64,000 nt of DNA from Fibrobacterota bacterium. Its GTDB lineage: Bacteria > Fibrobacterota > Fibrobacteria > UBA11236. The notes under the pieces were generated by a model. It worked only from the letters and a program-made list of their open reading frames with translations, was not told the DNA's origin and ran no database searches. The stretch lies in assembly GCA_019509785.1 (NCBI GenBank), contig JAEKLQ010000021.1, forward strand, positions 1 to 64,000, written 5' to 3'. The translations under genes and the position numbers were made by a program. Below are positions 1 to 8,335 of the stretch, piece by piece. Every line of letters begins with the position of its first letter. The first letter of the stretch is position 1.

Positions 1-2240
1 CTCCTTCCCGCGCCTTCTCCAGCGCTTCGATCTTATGCTCCAGGACCGCATTCATTGCCTTCTGCGATTTCACTTCTTTATTCAATTCGATCATGCGAAG
101 TGTCATTTCCTCCATCGACTTGAGAAGACGCATATGCATATCCCCAACCGCTAACCCATCCCTTTTCAATTCCTGGGCGCTAGGGATTTCGGGCAAGTGC
201 TTGTTCTTCTGCACGTAGCGCTCCACTTCTTCCAGGCTTTTCATGGAATACCCCTTTTCGAATACGTAGTCGGGAGGAATGCGCCATGTATTCGTCCGGA
301 CTTCCTGGGCGGTTATGATTCCGCCCTCGATGGAAGTCACGCTCGGTATGGTATTGGGAGTCGTGCTCGAGAAATAGGCCGATCCCGCATACATCGTGGT
401 CACATTGGTTTCCCCCGGCACCGTCTCGCTCATGTTCATAGCCTGCGCGCTTACAGATGCATTCCAATGCGTGGCGGTCAAGGGGTCGGTACCCACAGTG
501 CGCGCATAGTTGGTCCCGCCGCGATAGTCCATGCTGGCAAAGCCCGTATCGCCCAAGGCTTGCGGCCCGTTCACTAGGAAGCCATTGTTGAACTCCGCCT
601 TCGCGGAGGCCGTTTGGGTGGCGCCATCGAAACGCATCGCCCAAGTGGTCCCCGGGCTCTGCTCCACGTACAAGGTGGGCACGCCGGCCGTGGTGGCCGA
701 CCGAAAGCCCCAGGCATTGGCCTCGTTGTTGTCCCCGAAGTACATCTTCTTGGAAGGCAGGTTCAGGATATCGTTGAACACCTTCAACTTGGAAGAACCC
801 TCGGTGGTCAGGAAGGAGTAGTTGTTTCCGGTCTCCTTATGCCATCCCAAGGTGATCTTCGAATTGGACGTACCCGGGTCATAGAGGTCCAAGGTGGAGG
901 GGAACAATTCATCCCCATCCGATGGCCGTAGATACATCCGTCCCGCGGGAATGGGCTGCTCCAAAGGGCCCGAAGGCAGCTTCCACCCCACCTCGACGTG
1001 GTCGTTACCGGTACCCTCCTTCATCAGGGCCTCGATGTAATAGAACTTTCCGGCAGTCAGGCTCACCGCGGCGCTCTTCTGCGACGGGTACCGCTCCCAT
1101 TCCAGGTAATTGGAATACGCCCCCAACGAAGCGATCAGGGTTTTGTTAACCGGGTTCGCATCCGAGGATACGCGCAATTCGGCATTGTAGTCGGCGCTGA
1201 TCCAGAAGGTATAGTTCCCCGACTCGGGCGCTTTTATCCATCCGCTCATCCGCACGCCGAAATTATCCGCGCGGTTCTGGAACCCATCGAAGGAGGGCCG
1301 GACCAAGGTGGCGGAAGGGTTGCTGGGATAGGCGGGGCCGGTGACCAGGTCTTCGATGGAGGTACCCGTAACCCCGGTCCACTCCTCGTAAAGGACCCCT
1401 TGGCCGGTAATCGGGGAGGCGCTCTGGATGGTGGCGATATCGGCGGCGGTCAAGGCGGCGCTGCCATCGGTGGCGCTGCCGAAGACGCGGATTTGGTCCA
1501 AGAGCCCCCTGACCATCTGGTCGGAGCCGCTATAGCGGTTGTCGCTGTTTATATTACCGAGGGCTAGAGTATTACCGGGAGAGGAGCCGACGTTGCCGCG
1601 GGCGTAAGTGCGCAGACAATCCCAATCGGCCACCGTGCCGTTCGAGCCGAAGTAGAAGCTGACCTGATTGGAGCTTAGGAGCGAATTGTACGTAACCGCA
1701 AAAAAGCGCCAGTTATTGTAGGAGGCGCTCGCATCAGCGGTGATTTTTCCGCCATTGCTGCGCACGCCGCCTTGGTCGTTCCACTGATTGATGCCGAGCC
1801 CCAGCGATCCATCCGCCTGGAGCGCCAGGTCGATCCCCTGCCCGCCGGCAGGCGCCAAAAAGGTGAGGATGCGATTTCCGCCCGCACCCACGGTGAGGTT
1901 TTTGCTGTTAATCCATCCGGAAATGGTAAAGGATTTCAGGTTCTTAAGAGTCGCCGGCGTTCCCATCTCCACGTAATAGGTGGAATTGACTGTGGTGCCG
2001 TAATCCAGACTGAAGGTACCCCCATTGACGGGTGCACTGGTGGACCAGGAAGGATAAGTGGAGGGCCGGCTCGCGCTGCCGCCAGCGGCGCCGGTGTTAG
2101 CTAGGGTATTGCCGGTTCCCTCTGTCATGAGGAGCTCCACGATGGGCGTGGGCTTGGCGAAGAGGAGGACGGGAAGGCCTAGAAGCAGAGCTGCTAGGGT
2201 GGCCTTTGGGGAGAGGACAAAAAGGGAACCAAGGCGCATA
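1..2240 (-). CDS. Secreted LamG/PA14 surface protein with tail-fibre-like C-terminus (3' end outside window)
   Basis: The frame is open from an ATG at 2240 to the left edge, so the C-terminus is missing. The first ~28 residues form a signal peptide (hydrophobic run ending LLFAKP). Residues ~35-265 resemble a LamG/concanavalin-like lectin fold (FTISGWINSK, WRFFAVTYNS). Residues ~280-437 resemble a PA14 carbohydrate-binding domain (GNYTFWISADYNAELRVSS; FYYIEALMKEG). Near residue 650 there is PPDYVFEKGY followed by SLEEVERYVQKNKHLPEIPS and a predicted coiled coil, a C-terminal arrangement familiar from tail-fibre-like proteins of Bacteroidetes. The likely role is an extracellular or surface sugar-binding protein. 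The start is supported by a GGAAGGAG-type Shine-Dalgarno sequence just upstream. Domain names are by eye; substrate unknown. Confidence 0.8.
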
Positions 2241-2779
2241 GGAAAACTCCTTCCCACATAGGGGATGCAACGCAAGGGCTCCCATTGGAACCCTGAAGGT
2301 CATGTTTGAACGGCACACGCGCACTCGGCCCATTCCGGGGCCGAACCGGGACACATTTACCTGCGATCAATCCGTCTCTTGCGAGGAGCCGCGGAGCAAG
2401 CGTTTCAGCTTAGGCCGGAGCGAAGGGATGAAAAGCGGGAGGTATCCTGATGGAAAGTAAAGTAATCACAAAGGGGAATTATCGTTAGATGATTTCACAA
2501 CTATTTTTGTTGCATTTTTGTAAGGGCGGAGCTCAAAAATATTGTCACCAAACAAAATGGTGCCTACGGAATTAATACCCTTTCTCAAAGTTACTATTGG
2601 GGAGCAGTTTGCCCCGCGCCCCGAGAAGCCATCCTTAGTACAAGATTGGAAAGGACTTACGGGCAACGGGCCATCAGTTCAGCGTACTGTAGTACGCCAA
2701 AATCATCTGGCGAAATGAGCGTTTGGAGCGAAGGGTTAGTTTAAAAGGCGGACTAGTTCGAAATTTGAAAGGATCCGAG
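2241..2779. other. Intergenic region, AT-richer than surroundings, no convincing gene
   Basis: This 539-bp gap separates two minus-strand genes. From about 2455 to 2780 the base composition is clearly richer in A+T than the flanking genes. I see no well-supported gene. A 66-codon minus-strand frame at 2466-2666 ends in a protein-like stretch but has no visible start signal or relatives I recognise. A perfect inverted repeat (GCGTACT, 2-nt spacer, AGTACGC) lies at 2682-2697. The promoter of the LamG/PA14 gene should lie in the left part, but no clear hexamers were found. Confidence 0.5.
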
Positions 2780-3163
2780 CTATGGACTCTTGGCGTGCTT
2801 CTTCAACAACGCATTCACCCGGTCCAGCAACTCTTGCTTCCCAAAAGGCTTGGTGATGTAGTCCTCCGCCTTCATCACGTGCAGGCCCACCATCAGATCC
2901 ACCGACTTGTTGTTGCTGGTCAGGAAGGCGATGGGCACCTTCGCCAAAGGGGCCTGCTCGCGTAGCTCGCGGAAGATATCGAAACCGTCCACGTGCGGCA
3001 TGACCACGTCGAGCAAGATCAAATCGGGATTCACGTCCAGGGCGGTCTGGACGGCCGCTTCGGGTTCGGTGACTACGGTGACTTGATGCTGGCCCAACTC
3101 CAGGACGAGTTTGACCAAATCCGCGATATCCCGTTCATCGTCCACGCAGAGTATCTTCGCCAT
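2780..3163 (-). CDS. Single-domain response regulator (CheY-like)
   Basis: The 127-residue protein is one receiver domain with no output domain. It has the acidic pair in ILCVDDE near residue 8, the phosphoacceptor Asp in LILLDVVMP near residue 52, the conserved Thr in FLTS and the Lys in ITKPF. All key residues are intact, so it should be phosphorylated by a histidine kinase elsewhere. It is the last gene of a compact minus-strand run with the KaiC-like ATPase and two small membrane proteins; the gap to the preceding gene is 25 nt. A GGAGGA Shine-Dalgarno sequence 6 nt before the ATG fixes the start. The context suggests it relays a signal to or from the KaiC-like protein, which is inference. 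Confidence 0.9.
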   Translation of the reverse strand: MAKILCVDDERDIADLVKLVLELGQHQVTVVTEPEAAVQTALDVNPDLILLDVVMPHVDGFDIFRELREQAPLAKVPIAFLTSNNKSVDLMVGLHVMKAEDYITKPFGKQELLDRVNALLKKHAKSP

Positions 3164-3188
3164 GCGTCCTCCGTTCCGTGGGCTGGGT

Positions 3189-3488
3189 TCAGCCTTTCGC
3201 CAACTCGCGCGGCAGCCAATCCCAGTAAAAGTAAGTTACCGTGCAGCCGATCAGCAGGCCGATCACGTCCAATGCGGTCGCCGCCGCCGCCATATAAGGC
3301 AAATCCAGTTCCACCATGCTCAGCACCATGGATAACATCATCAGGAAGCTGGCGACATAATACAGATTATACAGGGGCCGCTTCTTCTTGGCGGCCCCGA
3401 AAATGCGGCTCAAGGACGCGACCACCAAGAAGGTGACGATGAAGGTCAAATGCAGGATTACGCTGGTGAGGGCGGTGGTGGAAACCAT
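3189..3488 (-). CDS. Small integral membrane protein, unknown function
   Basis: The 99-residue protein has about three hydrophobic segments: residues ~8-28, ~42-60 and ~66-88. Short charged turns separate them (for example GAAKKKRP), and the end is basic and cytosol-like. I recognise no family. It starts one base after the stop of the preceding membrane-protein gene and is followed by the receiver gene, so it belongs to the KaiC-like operon. It could be a membrane anchor or sensor for that ATPase, but no motif shows this. Confidence 0.6.
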   Translation of the reverse strand: MVSTTALTSVILHLTFIVTFLVVASLSRIFGAAKKKRPLYNLYYVASFLMMLSMVLSMVELDLPYMAAAATALDVIGLLIGCTVTYFYWDWLPRELAKG

Positions 3489-3489
3489 A

Positions 3490-3792
3490 TCAATCCACGC
3501 TCATCATGGTCCGGTACAACGCATAGCCCAGTCCGGAGAAGGCGAGGCCGCCACCGCAGACCAGGGCGGTGCCCATGTAGGCGGCGGCATGGACCGGATG
3601 CGCCTGGAAGGCCAGGACGGTTTTAAGCAGAAGCCCGGCTACGAGCACGACCAAGGCGATCTGAAGGTAACGGTGGGGCGGGCCCTTGGAGAATTTCTGG
3701 CGGTAGAATTTGGCGATCAGGGTGAGATACCATCCCACCACTCCGAACAGGAGGGAAGTGAGGGCCATGCCCGCCGCCTGGAAGGTTGCCAA
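3490..3792 (-). CDS. Small integral membrane protein, unknown function
   Basis: The product is 100 residues with three likely membrane helices (residues ~10-27, ~43-62, ~70-92) and a basic loop (AKFYRQKFSKGPPHR). No family is recognised. The called start is a TTG 2 nt after the stop of the KaiC-like gene, which suits tight translational coupling. An ATG at 3768 (92 residues, preceded by AGGCGG) is a good alternative. Two adjacent small membrane proteins of similar size may form a pair, but I see no clear sequence similarity between them. Confidence 0.55.
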   Translation of the reverse strand: MATFQAAGMALTSLLFGVVGWYLTLIAKFYRQKFSKGPPHRYLQIALVVLVAGLLLKTVLAFQAHPVHAAAYMGTALVCGGGLAFSGLGYALYRTMMSVD

Positions 3793-3794
3793 GC

Positions 3795-4577
3795 CTACTT
3801 GCCTTTCTTCTTCGCGAACGCGGAGAAGGCTTCCACGAAGGTGTCTGCGTCGGTCTTGACCGGCGATCCGCTCATCACGCCTTGGCGGCCGACGAACTTC
3901 TCCATGATTTCGATGCCGCTGGGGCCGATATGGAATTGCCGGATGTCCTTGGCATGCTGGCTGCCGCGCATCTTCAGAACCAGGATGGCCTTGGATATGG
4001 CGCTGTCTATCTCGACGTAACGCAGGATGAAATAGTTATCCGCGATGAAGGGCGCCTGGGACAAACTGTTGGTATCGCCCAGCAGATTGCTGTTCTCACG
4101 CAGCAAGAGCGAGGTGATGCCTTCGCGCTTGAGGCTGGTGATGAAGTCGTATTCCATCTCCCGGAGGGATTCCGATTCTTCCGCCGCGTATTCGAAATGG
4201 GTGAGCGAATCCACCAGGCAACGCTTGATGCCCAGTTCATCGATGAGGGTCTCCAGGCCACCGCCCAGCTCTTCGACCTCGCTGGCCACCGTGGAGGGAT
4301 CGGAAAAGATGATCTTCAGCAAGCCCTGATCCTCGTACTTCTTCAGATCCCAGCCGAAGTTGAGGGCGTCATGATAGTACTGGCTCGGGAACTCTTCGAA
4401 GGTGAGGATGAGGCCGGGTTCCTGGAACTTTTCGATGCCGTTGATGATGAACTGCATGCCGAGGGTGGTTTTGCCGGTGCCGGGCGCGCCTTCCACCACG
4501 GTGGCGCTTCCGCGCACCACTCCCCCGCCGATCATCCTGTCCAAAGCCTCGATCCCGAATGGCGCTCTTTCCAGCAT
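3795..4577 (-). CDS. KaiC/RAD55-like RecA-superfamily ATPase, single domain
   Basis: The 260-residue protein has a Walker A motif (GAPGTGKT) at residues 30-37, a KaiC-type acidic motif (LTFEEFPS) at ~58-65 and a Walker B ending at Asp123 (KRCLVDS). The opening, with FGIEALDRMIGGG, is typical of KaiC/GvpD/RAD55 proteins. Unlike cyanobacterial KaiC, which has two ATPase domains, this has one, and there is no kaiA or kaiB nearby. Such single-domain KaiC homologues act as ATP-driven switches in bacterial and archaeal signalling. It lies 17 nt downstream of argF and heads a unit with two small membrane proteins and a receiver. AGGAG lies 6 nt before the ATG. The partner relation is inferred from gene order only. 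Confidence 0.85.
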   Translation of the reverse strand: MLERAPFGIEALDRMIGGGVVRGSATVVEGAPGTGKTTLGMQFIINGIEKFQEPGLILTFEEFPSQYYHDALNFGWDLKKYEDQGLLKIIFSDPSTVASEVEELGGGLETLIDELGIKRCLVDSLTHFEYAAEESESLREMEYDFITSLKREGITSLLLRENSNLLGDTNSLSQAPFIADNYFILRYVEIDSAISKAILVLKMRGSQHAKDIRQFHIGPSGIEIMEKFVGRQGVMSGSPVKTDADTFVEAFSAFAKKKGK

Positions 4578-4594
4578 GAGTCTCCTACAAGGTT

Positions 4595-5533
4595 CTAGCG
4601 TTTCCCGATCAAGGTCAGCAGCACGGCCTTCTGCGCATGCAGACGGTTCTCGGCTTCATCGAAACAGACGCAACGGGGGGAATCCATCACGTCCTGGCTG
4701 ATTTCTTCGCCCACGTGGGCGGGCAGGCAATGGGTGACGATGCATTCCGACGGCGCCTTGGCCAAAAGTTGCGCGTTCACCTGGAAGCCCGCGAATTGCT
4801 TTTTCTTGGTTTCCGCCTGGGCCTCTTCGCCCATGCTCACCCACACGTCGGTGTAGATGCAATCGGCCTTGGCCACCGCGGCCGCCGCGTCATGGGTCAT
4901 GGAGTAGCTGCCGCCGTTCCGCTTGAACAGGGGCTCGAGGCTCTTCAGGACATCCGGGTTCTGCTCGAAGCCGACCGGGCAGGCCAGGATGAAATGCATG
5001 CCGAGATGGGCCGCCAACTCGGCCAGGGAATTGGCCACGTTGTTGCCGTCGCCCACGAAGGCGAGCCGCAAGCCGGCCAGCTTCCCGCGCTTTTCCGCCA
5101 GGGTTTGCCCCAAGGCCAGGGCCTGGCAGGGATGATGCAGATCGGTCAAGGCGTTGATGACAGGCACGGTGGCGTACTTGGCCAGGTCATCCACCAGCTT
5201 ATGGCTGAAGGTGCGCGCGACGATGGCGTCGATCCAGCGCGAGAGGCAGAGGGCCGCGTCCTTCACGGACTCGCGGTTGCCGAGGGAAATCTGCCCGGGG
5301 TCGAGATTGATGGCGGCGCCGCCCAATTGGATCATGCCGGCCTCGAAAGTGACCCGCGTTCGTAGCGAGGGCTTTTCGAAGATCATGGCCAGGGTGCGGC
5401 CCTTTAGGGCTTCGTTCGAACCGCTGGCCTTGTACTCGGTTTTGATGGATGCGGCCAAGGAGAGGACGGCTTCCAGCCGGGCCCGGTCCCAGTCCAACAA
5501 GGTAGTGAGATGCTGTGGTTGCGAAAGACTCAT
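4595..5533 (-). CDS. argF: Ornithine carbamoyltransferase
   Basis: It catalyses carbamoyl phosphate plus ornithine to citrulline in arginine biosynthesis. The 312-residue protein shows the carbamoyl-phosphate motif SLRTR, the HPCQAL motif, the ornithine-side segment FVGDGNNVANS and the C-terminal HCLPAH, all with normal spacing. Length is typical. An upstream in-frame TTG would add 18 residues, but the ATG at 5533 begins where family members begin and lies about 18 nt after the predicted transcription start. Carbamoyltransferases of some FCB bacteria use N-acetyl- or N-succinylornithine; the motifs seen favour ornithine but do not exclude these. It is followed closely by the KaiC-like operon, so read-through is likely. 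Confidence 0.9.
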   Translation of the reverse strand: MSLSQPQHLTTLLDWDRARLEAVLSLAASIKTEYKASGSNEALKGRTLAMIFEKPSLRTRVTFEAGMIQLGGAAINLDPGQISLGNRESVKDAALCLSRWIDAIVARTFSHKLVDDLAKYATVPVINALTDLHHPCQALALGQTLAEKRGKLAGLRLAFVGDGNNVANSLAELAAHLGMHFILACPVGFEQNPDVLKSLEPLFKRNGGSYSMTHDAAAAVAKADCIYTDVWVSMGEEAQAETKKKQFAGFQVNAQLLAKAPSECIVTHCLPAHVGEEISQDVMDSPRCVCFDEAENRLHAQKAVLLTLIGKR

Positions 5534-5557
5534 GTCGCCCCGGGATCGAATCCGTCG

Positions 5558-5587
5558 ATTATAGGTTATCCGCGGGGTCGGGAACAA
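5558..5587 (-). promoter_or_regulatory. Predicted sigma70-type promoter of argF
   Basis: On the minus strand TTGTTC (5587-5582) and a perfect TATAAT (5563-5558) are separated by 18 nt. Transcription would start near 5551, about 18 nt before the argF ATG. Confidence 0.6.
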
Positions 5588-5649
5588 CCGGTTTCCAGAG
5601 TTCCCCGCCGGCTAACGTTATAAATATTAAAAGCTAATTTAACCCCGCC

Positions 5650-6513
5650 ATGAGCGCCTCGGCCGAGACCGTCCCTTGCTTCGGGAAAATAAATTTGTTT
5701 CTGGAGATCGGCGCGAAACGCCCGGACGGTTACCACAACCTGGGAACCCTGTTCCAAACGGTGGACTGCGGGGATAGGCTCAGCGCCGATTCGGCCGGGG
5801 AGCTTTCCCTGGCGGGCGCCGAAGGCATCACCGCGCAGCCTGAAGATAACTTGGTATTGAAAGCGGCGCGCTTGCTCCGCGAGAGCTTCCCGGAGCGCGT
5901 CCGGCCGGATGCCGGAATGCGGTTTTCCCTGGCCAAAATCCTGCCGACCGGTGCGGGGCTCGGGGGCGGCAGCTCCAACGCGGCCGCGGCTTTGGGCCTG
6001 TGCAATCGCATCTGGAAGATGGGTCTCTCCGATCAGGACTTGCTTCCCGTCGCGGCCAAACTGGGCGCCGACGTTCCGTTCTTCCTGTTCGGCGGGACCT
6101 GCTTCGGCGAGGGCATCGGTGAACTCCTGACCCCCGCACCCGATCCGTACCCCTTTCACGTAGTCATCGGCACGCCTAACTGTCGGGTGGAAACCGCCTG
6201 GGCCTATCGGAATCTCGATCCGGAACGCAGGCAGGAATGGGCCCGCTTCAAGGCCCTCTACCTTACCTATTGCGAGGACTGGGAATTCTACCAGGTGCTG
6301 CGGAACGACTTCGACGGACCCATGCGCCGGCACTTCCCCGAGATCGATTCCCTGGCCGGGAACATGGCGGAATTCGGGCCCGTGAAAACCTTGCTCAGCG
6401 GGAGCGGCGCCAGCGTCTTCAGCCTGTTCCGGGAAAAGGGCAAGGCGGATGAGTGCCTGAAGGCCATCCAGCCGGAGTGCCGTTTTTCCTGCGTGGCTGG
6501 CTTCGCCAGCTAA
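5650..6513 (+). CDS. ispE: 4-diphosphocytidyl-2-C-methyl-D-erythritol kinase
   Basis: A GHMP-family kinase of the MEP isoprenoid pathway; it phosphorylates CDP-methylerythritol with ATP. The 287-residue protein begins with the substrate-binding segment FGKINLFLEIGAKRPDGYH. It carries the ATP-binding loop PTGAGLGGGSSNAAAAL near residue 100, with ADVPFF following, and the C-terminal GHMP motif LLSGSGASVFSLF. All three GHMP motifs are present and the length is normal. It is transcribed divergently from argF across a 116-bp gap and ends in a good intrinsic terminator, so it is probably monocistronic. Confidence 0.93.
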   Translation: MSASAETVPCFGKINLFLEIGAKRPDGYHNLGTLFQTVDCGDRLSADSAGELSLAGAEGITAQPEDNLVLKAARLLRESFPERVRPDAGMRFSLAKILPTGAGLGGGSSNAAAALGLCNRIWKMGLSDQDLLPVAAKLGADVPFFLFGGTCFGEGIGELLTPAPDPYPFHVVIGTPNCRVETAWAYRNLDPERRQEWARFKALYLTYCEDWEFYQVLRNDFDGPMRRHFPEIDSLAGNMAEFGPVKTLLSGSGASVFSLFREKGKADECLKAIQPECRFSCVAGFAS

Positions 6514-6514
6514 T

Positions 6515-6546
6515 AAACCCTCTAATTCCCCGTAATTGGGGGTTTT
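6515..6546 (+). terminator. Intrinsic terminator after ispE
   Basis: A roughly 12-bp stem (6515-6527 paired with 6534-6545, one bulged T) with a 6-nt loop is followed by a T-rich tail. It begins 2 nt after the ispE stop codon. Confidence 0.7.
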
Positions 6547-6594
6547 GCTTTGCTTCCTCCAGCATTTCTTCCTACCTTTCCGCGCCGCTTCCGG

Positions 6595-6669
6595 TGGGGC
6601 GTCGTCAAGTGGTAAGACAACGGTCTTTGGAACCGTTATTCGCAGGTTCGAATCCTGCCGCCCCAACCA
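6595..6669 (+). tRNA. tRNA-Gln (anticodon TTG)
   Basis: The acceptor arm TGGGGCG (6595-6601) pairs with CGCCCCA (6659-6665), and CCA is encoded at 6667-6669. The anticodon loop CTTTGGA places TTG at 6627-6629, reading CAA codons. The T-arm sequence GGTTCGAATCC is canonical. The total length of 75 nt is normal. Confidence 0.97.
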
Positions 6670-6680
6670 CCGGGGGCTAT

Positions 6681-6702
6681 CGGGCGTTACGCATAACGCC
6701 CG
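6681..6702. other. Perfect hairpin downstream of tRNA-Gln
   Basis: A 9-bp perfect stem (6681-6689 with 6694-6702) closes the tetraloop CGCA, 12 nt after the tRNA CCA end. No T-run follows, so it may guide tRNA 3' processing, terminate weakly, or lie in the rplY leader. Confidence 0.55.
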
Positions 6703-6805
6703 TAAAGGCCGTGGACCGGGCATCCCGCCCGTCCGTTAACGTCATCAATACGCCGGGAAGGCATGCGCGGCCTCGCATGAATACCGGTACGAAAAGGATT
6801 CCGCC

Positions 6806-7483
6806 ATGTCGACCGCCCTGTTGTCCCTCGCCGCCAAGAAGCGGCCCAAGTCCACCAAATCATTTCTGAACCAGATGCGCAAGGACGGCCGCGTTCCCGC
6901 CATCGTATACGGCCTCGATAAAGAGCCCGAACTTGTCGAAGTTACCGCCGTCGACATGCGGTCGCATCTTACCCAGCGCAATCACGTGATCGAACTGAGC
7001 GTCGCCGGCGCCGGTTCCCAGAAGGTGATGCTGAAGGTCGTCGAGCGCGACCCCATCCGCAAGGATCTCGTGCACATCGACTTCCTGCGCGTGGACAACG
7101 AGCATCCGGTGATCGTGAACGTGCCGGTGACCACCTTCGGCATGCCGTTCGGCGTCAAGACCGAAGGCGGCGTGTTCTCCGTGATGAAGAAATTCGTGAA
7201 GCTACGCGCCAAGGTCCAGGACATCCCGGACAAGTTCGATCTCGACGTATCGGATCTTCACTCGGGCACCATCTTCTACGTCAAGGACTTGAAGTTCGAT
7301 AAGGGGACCTTCGTGACTCCGGGTAAGACCGCGCTCTTCGGCGTTACCACCGGTAAGGCCGAGGTCGAGGAAACCCCGGCCGCAGCCCCCGCCGCCGCGG
7401 CCGCAGCCCCCGCCGCGGATGCCAAGGCAGGCGCCAAGCCCGCCGCCGGCGACAAGAAGGACGAGAAGAAGGACAAGAAGTAA
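6806..7483 (+). CDS. rplY: Large ribosomal subunit protein bL25 (Ctc family)
   Basis: The 225-residue protein has the N-terminal L25 domain that binds 5S rRNA (residues ~1-95, with GRVPAIVYG) and the C-terminal beta domain of the longer Ctc/TL5 form (residues ~96-190). The tail is low in complexity: an Ala/Pro-rich stretch, then a Lys/Asp run ending DEKKDKK, probably disordered. AAGG lies about 9 nt before the ATG. The next gene, pth, begins 3 nt after the stop; rplY-pth pairing is very common in bacteria and supports both calls. Confidence 0.93.
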   Translation: MSTALLSLAAKKRPKSTKSFLNQMRKDGRVPAIVYGLDKEPELVEVTAVDMRSHLTQRNHVIELSVAGAGSQKVMLKVVERDPIRKDLVHIDFLRVDNEHPVIVNVPVTTFGMPFGVKTEGGVFSVMKKFVKLRAKVQDIPDKFDLDVSDLHSGTIFYVKDLKFDKGTFVTPGKTALFGVTTGKAEVEETPAAAPAAAAAAPAADAKAGAKPAAGDKKDEKKDKK

Positions 7484-7486
7484 GCC

Positions 7487-8056
7487 GTGCATATCTTGCT
7501 GGGGCTCGGGAACCCGGGCCCCAAGTACGATCGCACCCGCCACAACGTCGGCTTCGATTTCGCCGATCGCCTGGCGCAGGACTTGGGGCAAGCCTCTTGG
7601 AAGATGGAATCCAAGAGCCTCGCATGCCGGACCACCTTGGCCGGCAAGCCCCTGCTCATCGCCAAGCCCCAAACCTTCATGAATCTGTCCGGCGAGGCCG
7701 CCCAGGCCTTGCTGGCCTTCTACAAGGTCTCCCCCCGCAATCTCATCGTCGTCGTGGACGAGATCTATCTCGATCTAGGCGCGGTCCGCATTCGCACCCA
7801 AGGGAGCGCGGGCGGGCATAACGGGCTGCGCGATCTCATCCAACATTGCGGCGACGAATTCACGCGCATCCGCATCGGAGTCGGCCCGGTCCCAACTGGA
7901 CACGATAGGGCCGATTTCGTGCTCCGGAAATACGGCCAGGATGAGGCGAAGATCCTGGAATCCGTTCTCGCCAATTCGAAAAGCATTATCGAAACCGGAC
8001 TCACGCTCGGATGGGAGCGCGCCGGTTCGGACTTCAATCGGCGCTCGGCAGGGTAG
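7487..8056 (+). CDS. pth: Peptidyl-tRNA hydrolase
   Basis: It frees tRNA from peptidyl-tRNA released during aborted translation. The 189-residue protein starts at a GTG, with the family's opening motif LGLGNPGPKYDRTRHNVGF containing Asn and the catalytic His. KPQTFMNLSG is present near residue 60, and VVVDEIYLDLG is followed by GSAGGHNGLRD near residue 110. All catalytic residues expected for bacterial Pth are visible. It is almost certainly co-transcribed with rplY, and an intrinsic terminator lies about 150 nt downstream. Confidence 0.95.
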   Translation: MHILLGLGNPGPKYDRTRHNVGFDFADRLAQDLGQASWKMESKSLACRTTLAGKPLLIAKPQTFMNLSGEAAQALLAFYKVSPRNLIVVVDEIYLDLGAVRIRTQGSAGGHNGLRDLIQHCGDEFTRIRIGVGPVPTGHDRADFVLRKYGQDEAKILESVLANSKSIIETGLTLGWERAGSDFNRRSAG

Positions 8057-8088
8057 CTTCGCGGTGTCGGGCCGATAGGAATACGAGA

Positions 8089-8203
8089 CGCATCGGAAGA
8101 TGCGGCCTAGTCGTGTTTTGCTGCTTATTTTATCTTTTTCGCCACATCGGCATGCGTGGTTTTCTTCTCATGGACTAGGCCACGCGTTCCGCTTCGGCAA
8201 AGG
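8089..8203. ncRNA. Candidate structured RNA between pth and the zinc-ribbon gene
   Basis: The stretch contains a perfect 6-bp hairpin with a GGAA (GNRA-type) loop at 8089-8104. A long-range 9-bp inverted repeat (8104-8112 with 8173-8181) encloses a smaller CCAC/GTGG stem. An intrinsic terminator follows at 8204-8233. This looks like a folded transcript end: either a small RNA or a structured 3' untranslated region of rplY-pth. No known RNA family was recognised; motifs of tmRNA, RNase P and SRP RNA are absent. Confidence 0.35.
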
Positions 8204-8233
8204 ACCCGCAAGGAGCGCGCATGCGGGTTTTTT
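8204..8233 (+). terminator. Intrinsic terminator
   Basis: ACCCGCA (8204-8210) pairs with TGCGGGT (8222-8228), followed by a run of T ending near 8232. It ends transcription from rplY-pth or from the candidate RNA upstream. Confidence 0.8.
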
Positions 8234-8263
8234 ACTAGTTTGCTAATAAGTTCAAAGCGCGAC

Positions 8264-8297
8264 CTGCGCGGGATCCGTATCGCGGATCACCGCGCAG
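8264..8297. other. Strong leader hairpin upstream of the zinc-ribbon gene
   Basis: A 14-bp stem with one bulged A (8264-8277 with 8283-8297) closes a 5-nt loop. A perfect 12-bp palindrome CTTTAATTAAAG follows at 8311-8322, just before the start of the next gene. Either may be an operator or a leader structure. Confidence 0.45.
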
Positions 8298-8335
8298 AGA
8301 GCCTCACTACCTTTAATTAAAGTCGGGTGATCAGG

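Noticed and set aside
3795-4577. KaiC-like gene as part of a circadian clock
   Set aside because: Only one ATPase domain, and no kaiA or kaiB anywhere in the window; clock function cannot be claimed.
5566-6723. 385-codon minus-strand frame covering ispE and the tRNA
   Set aside because: It runs through a canonical tRNA and opposes ispE; no motif supports it.
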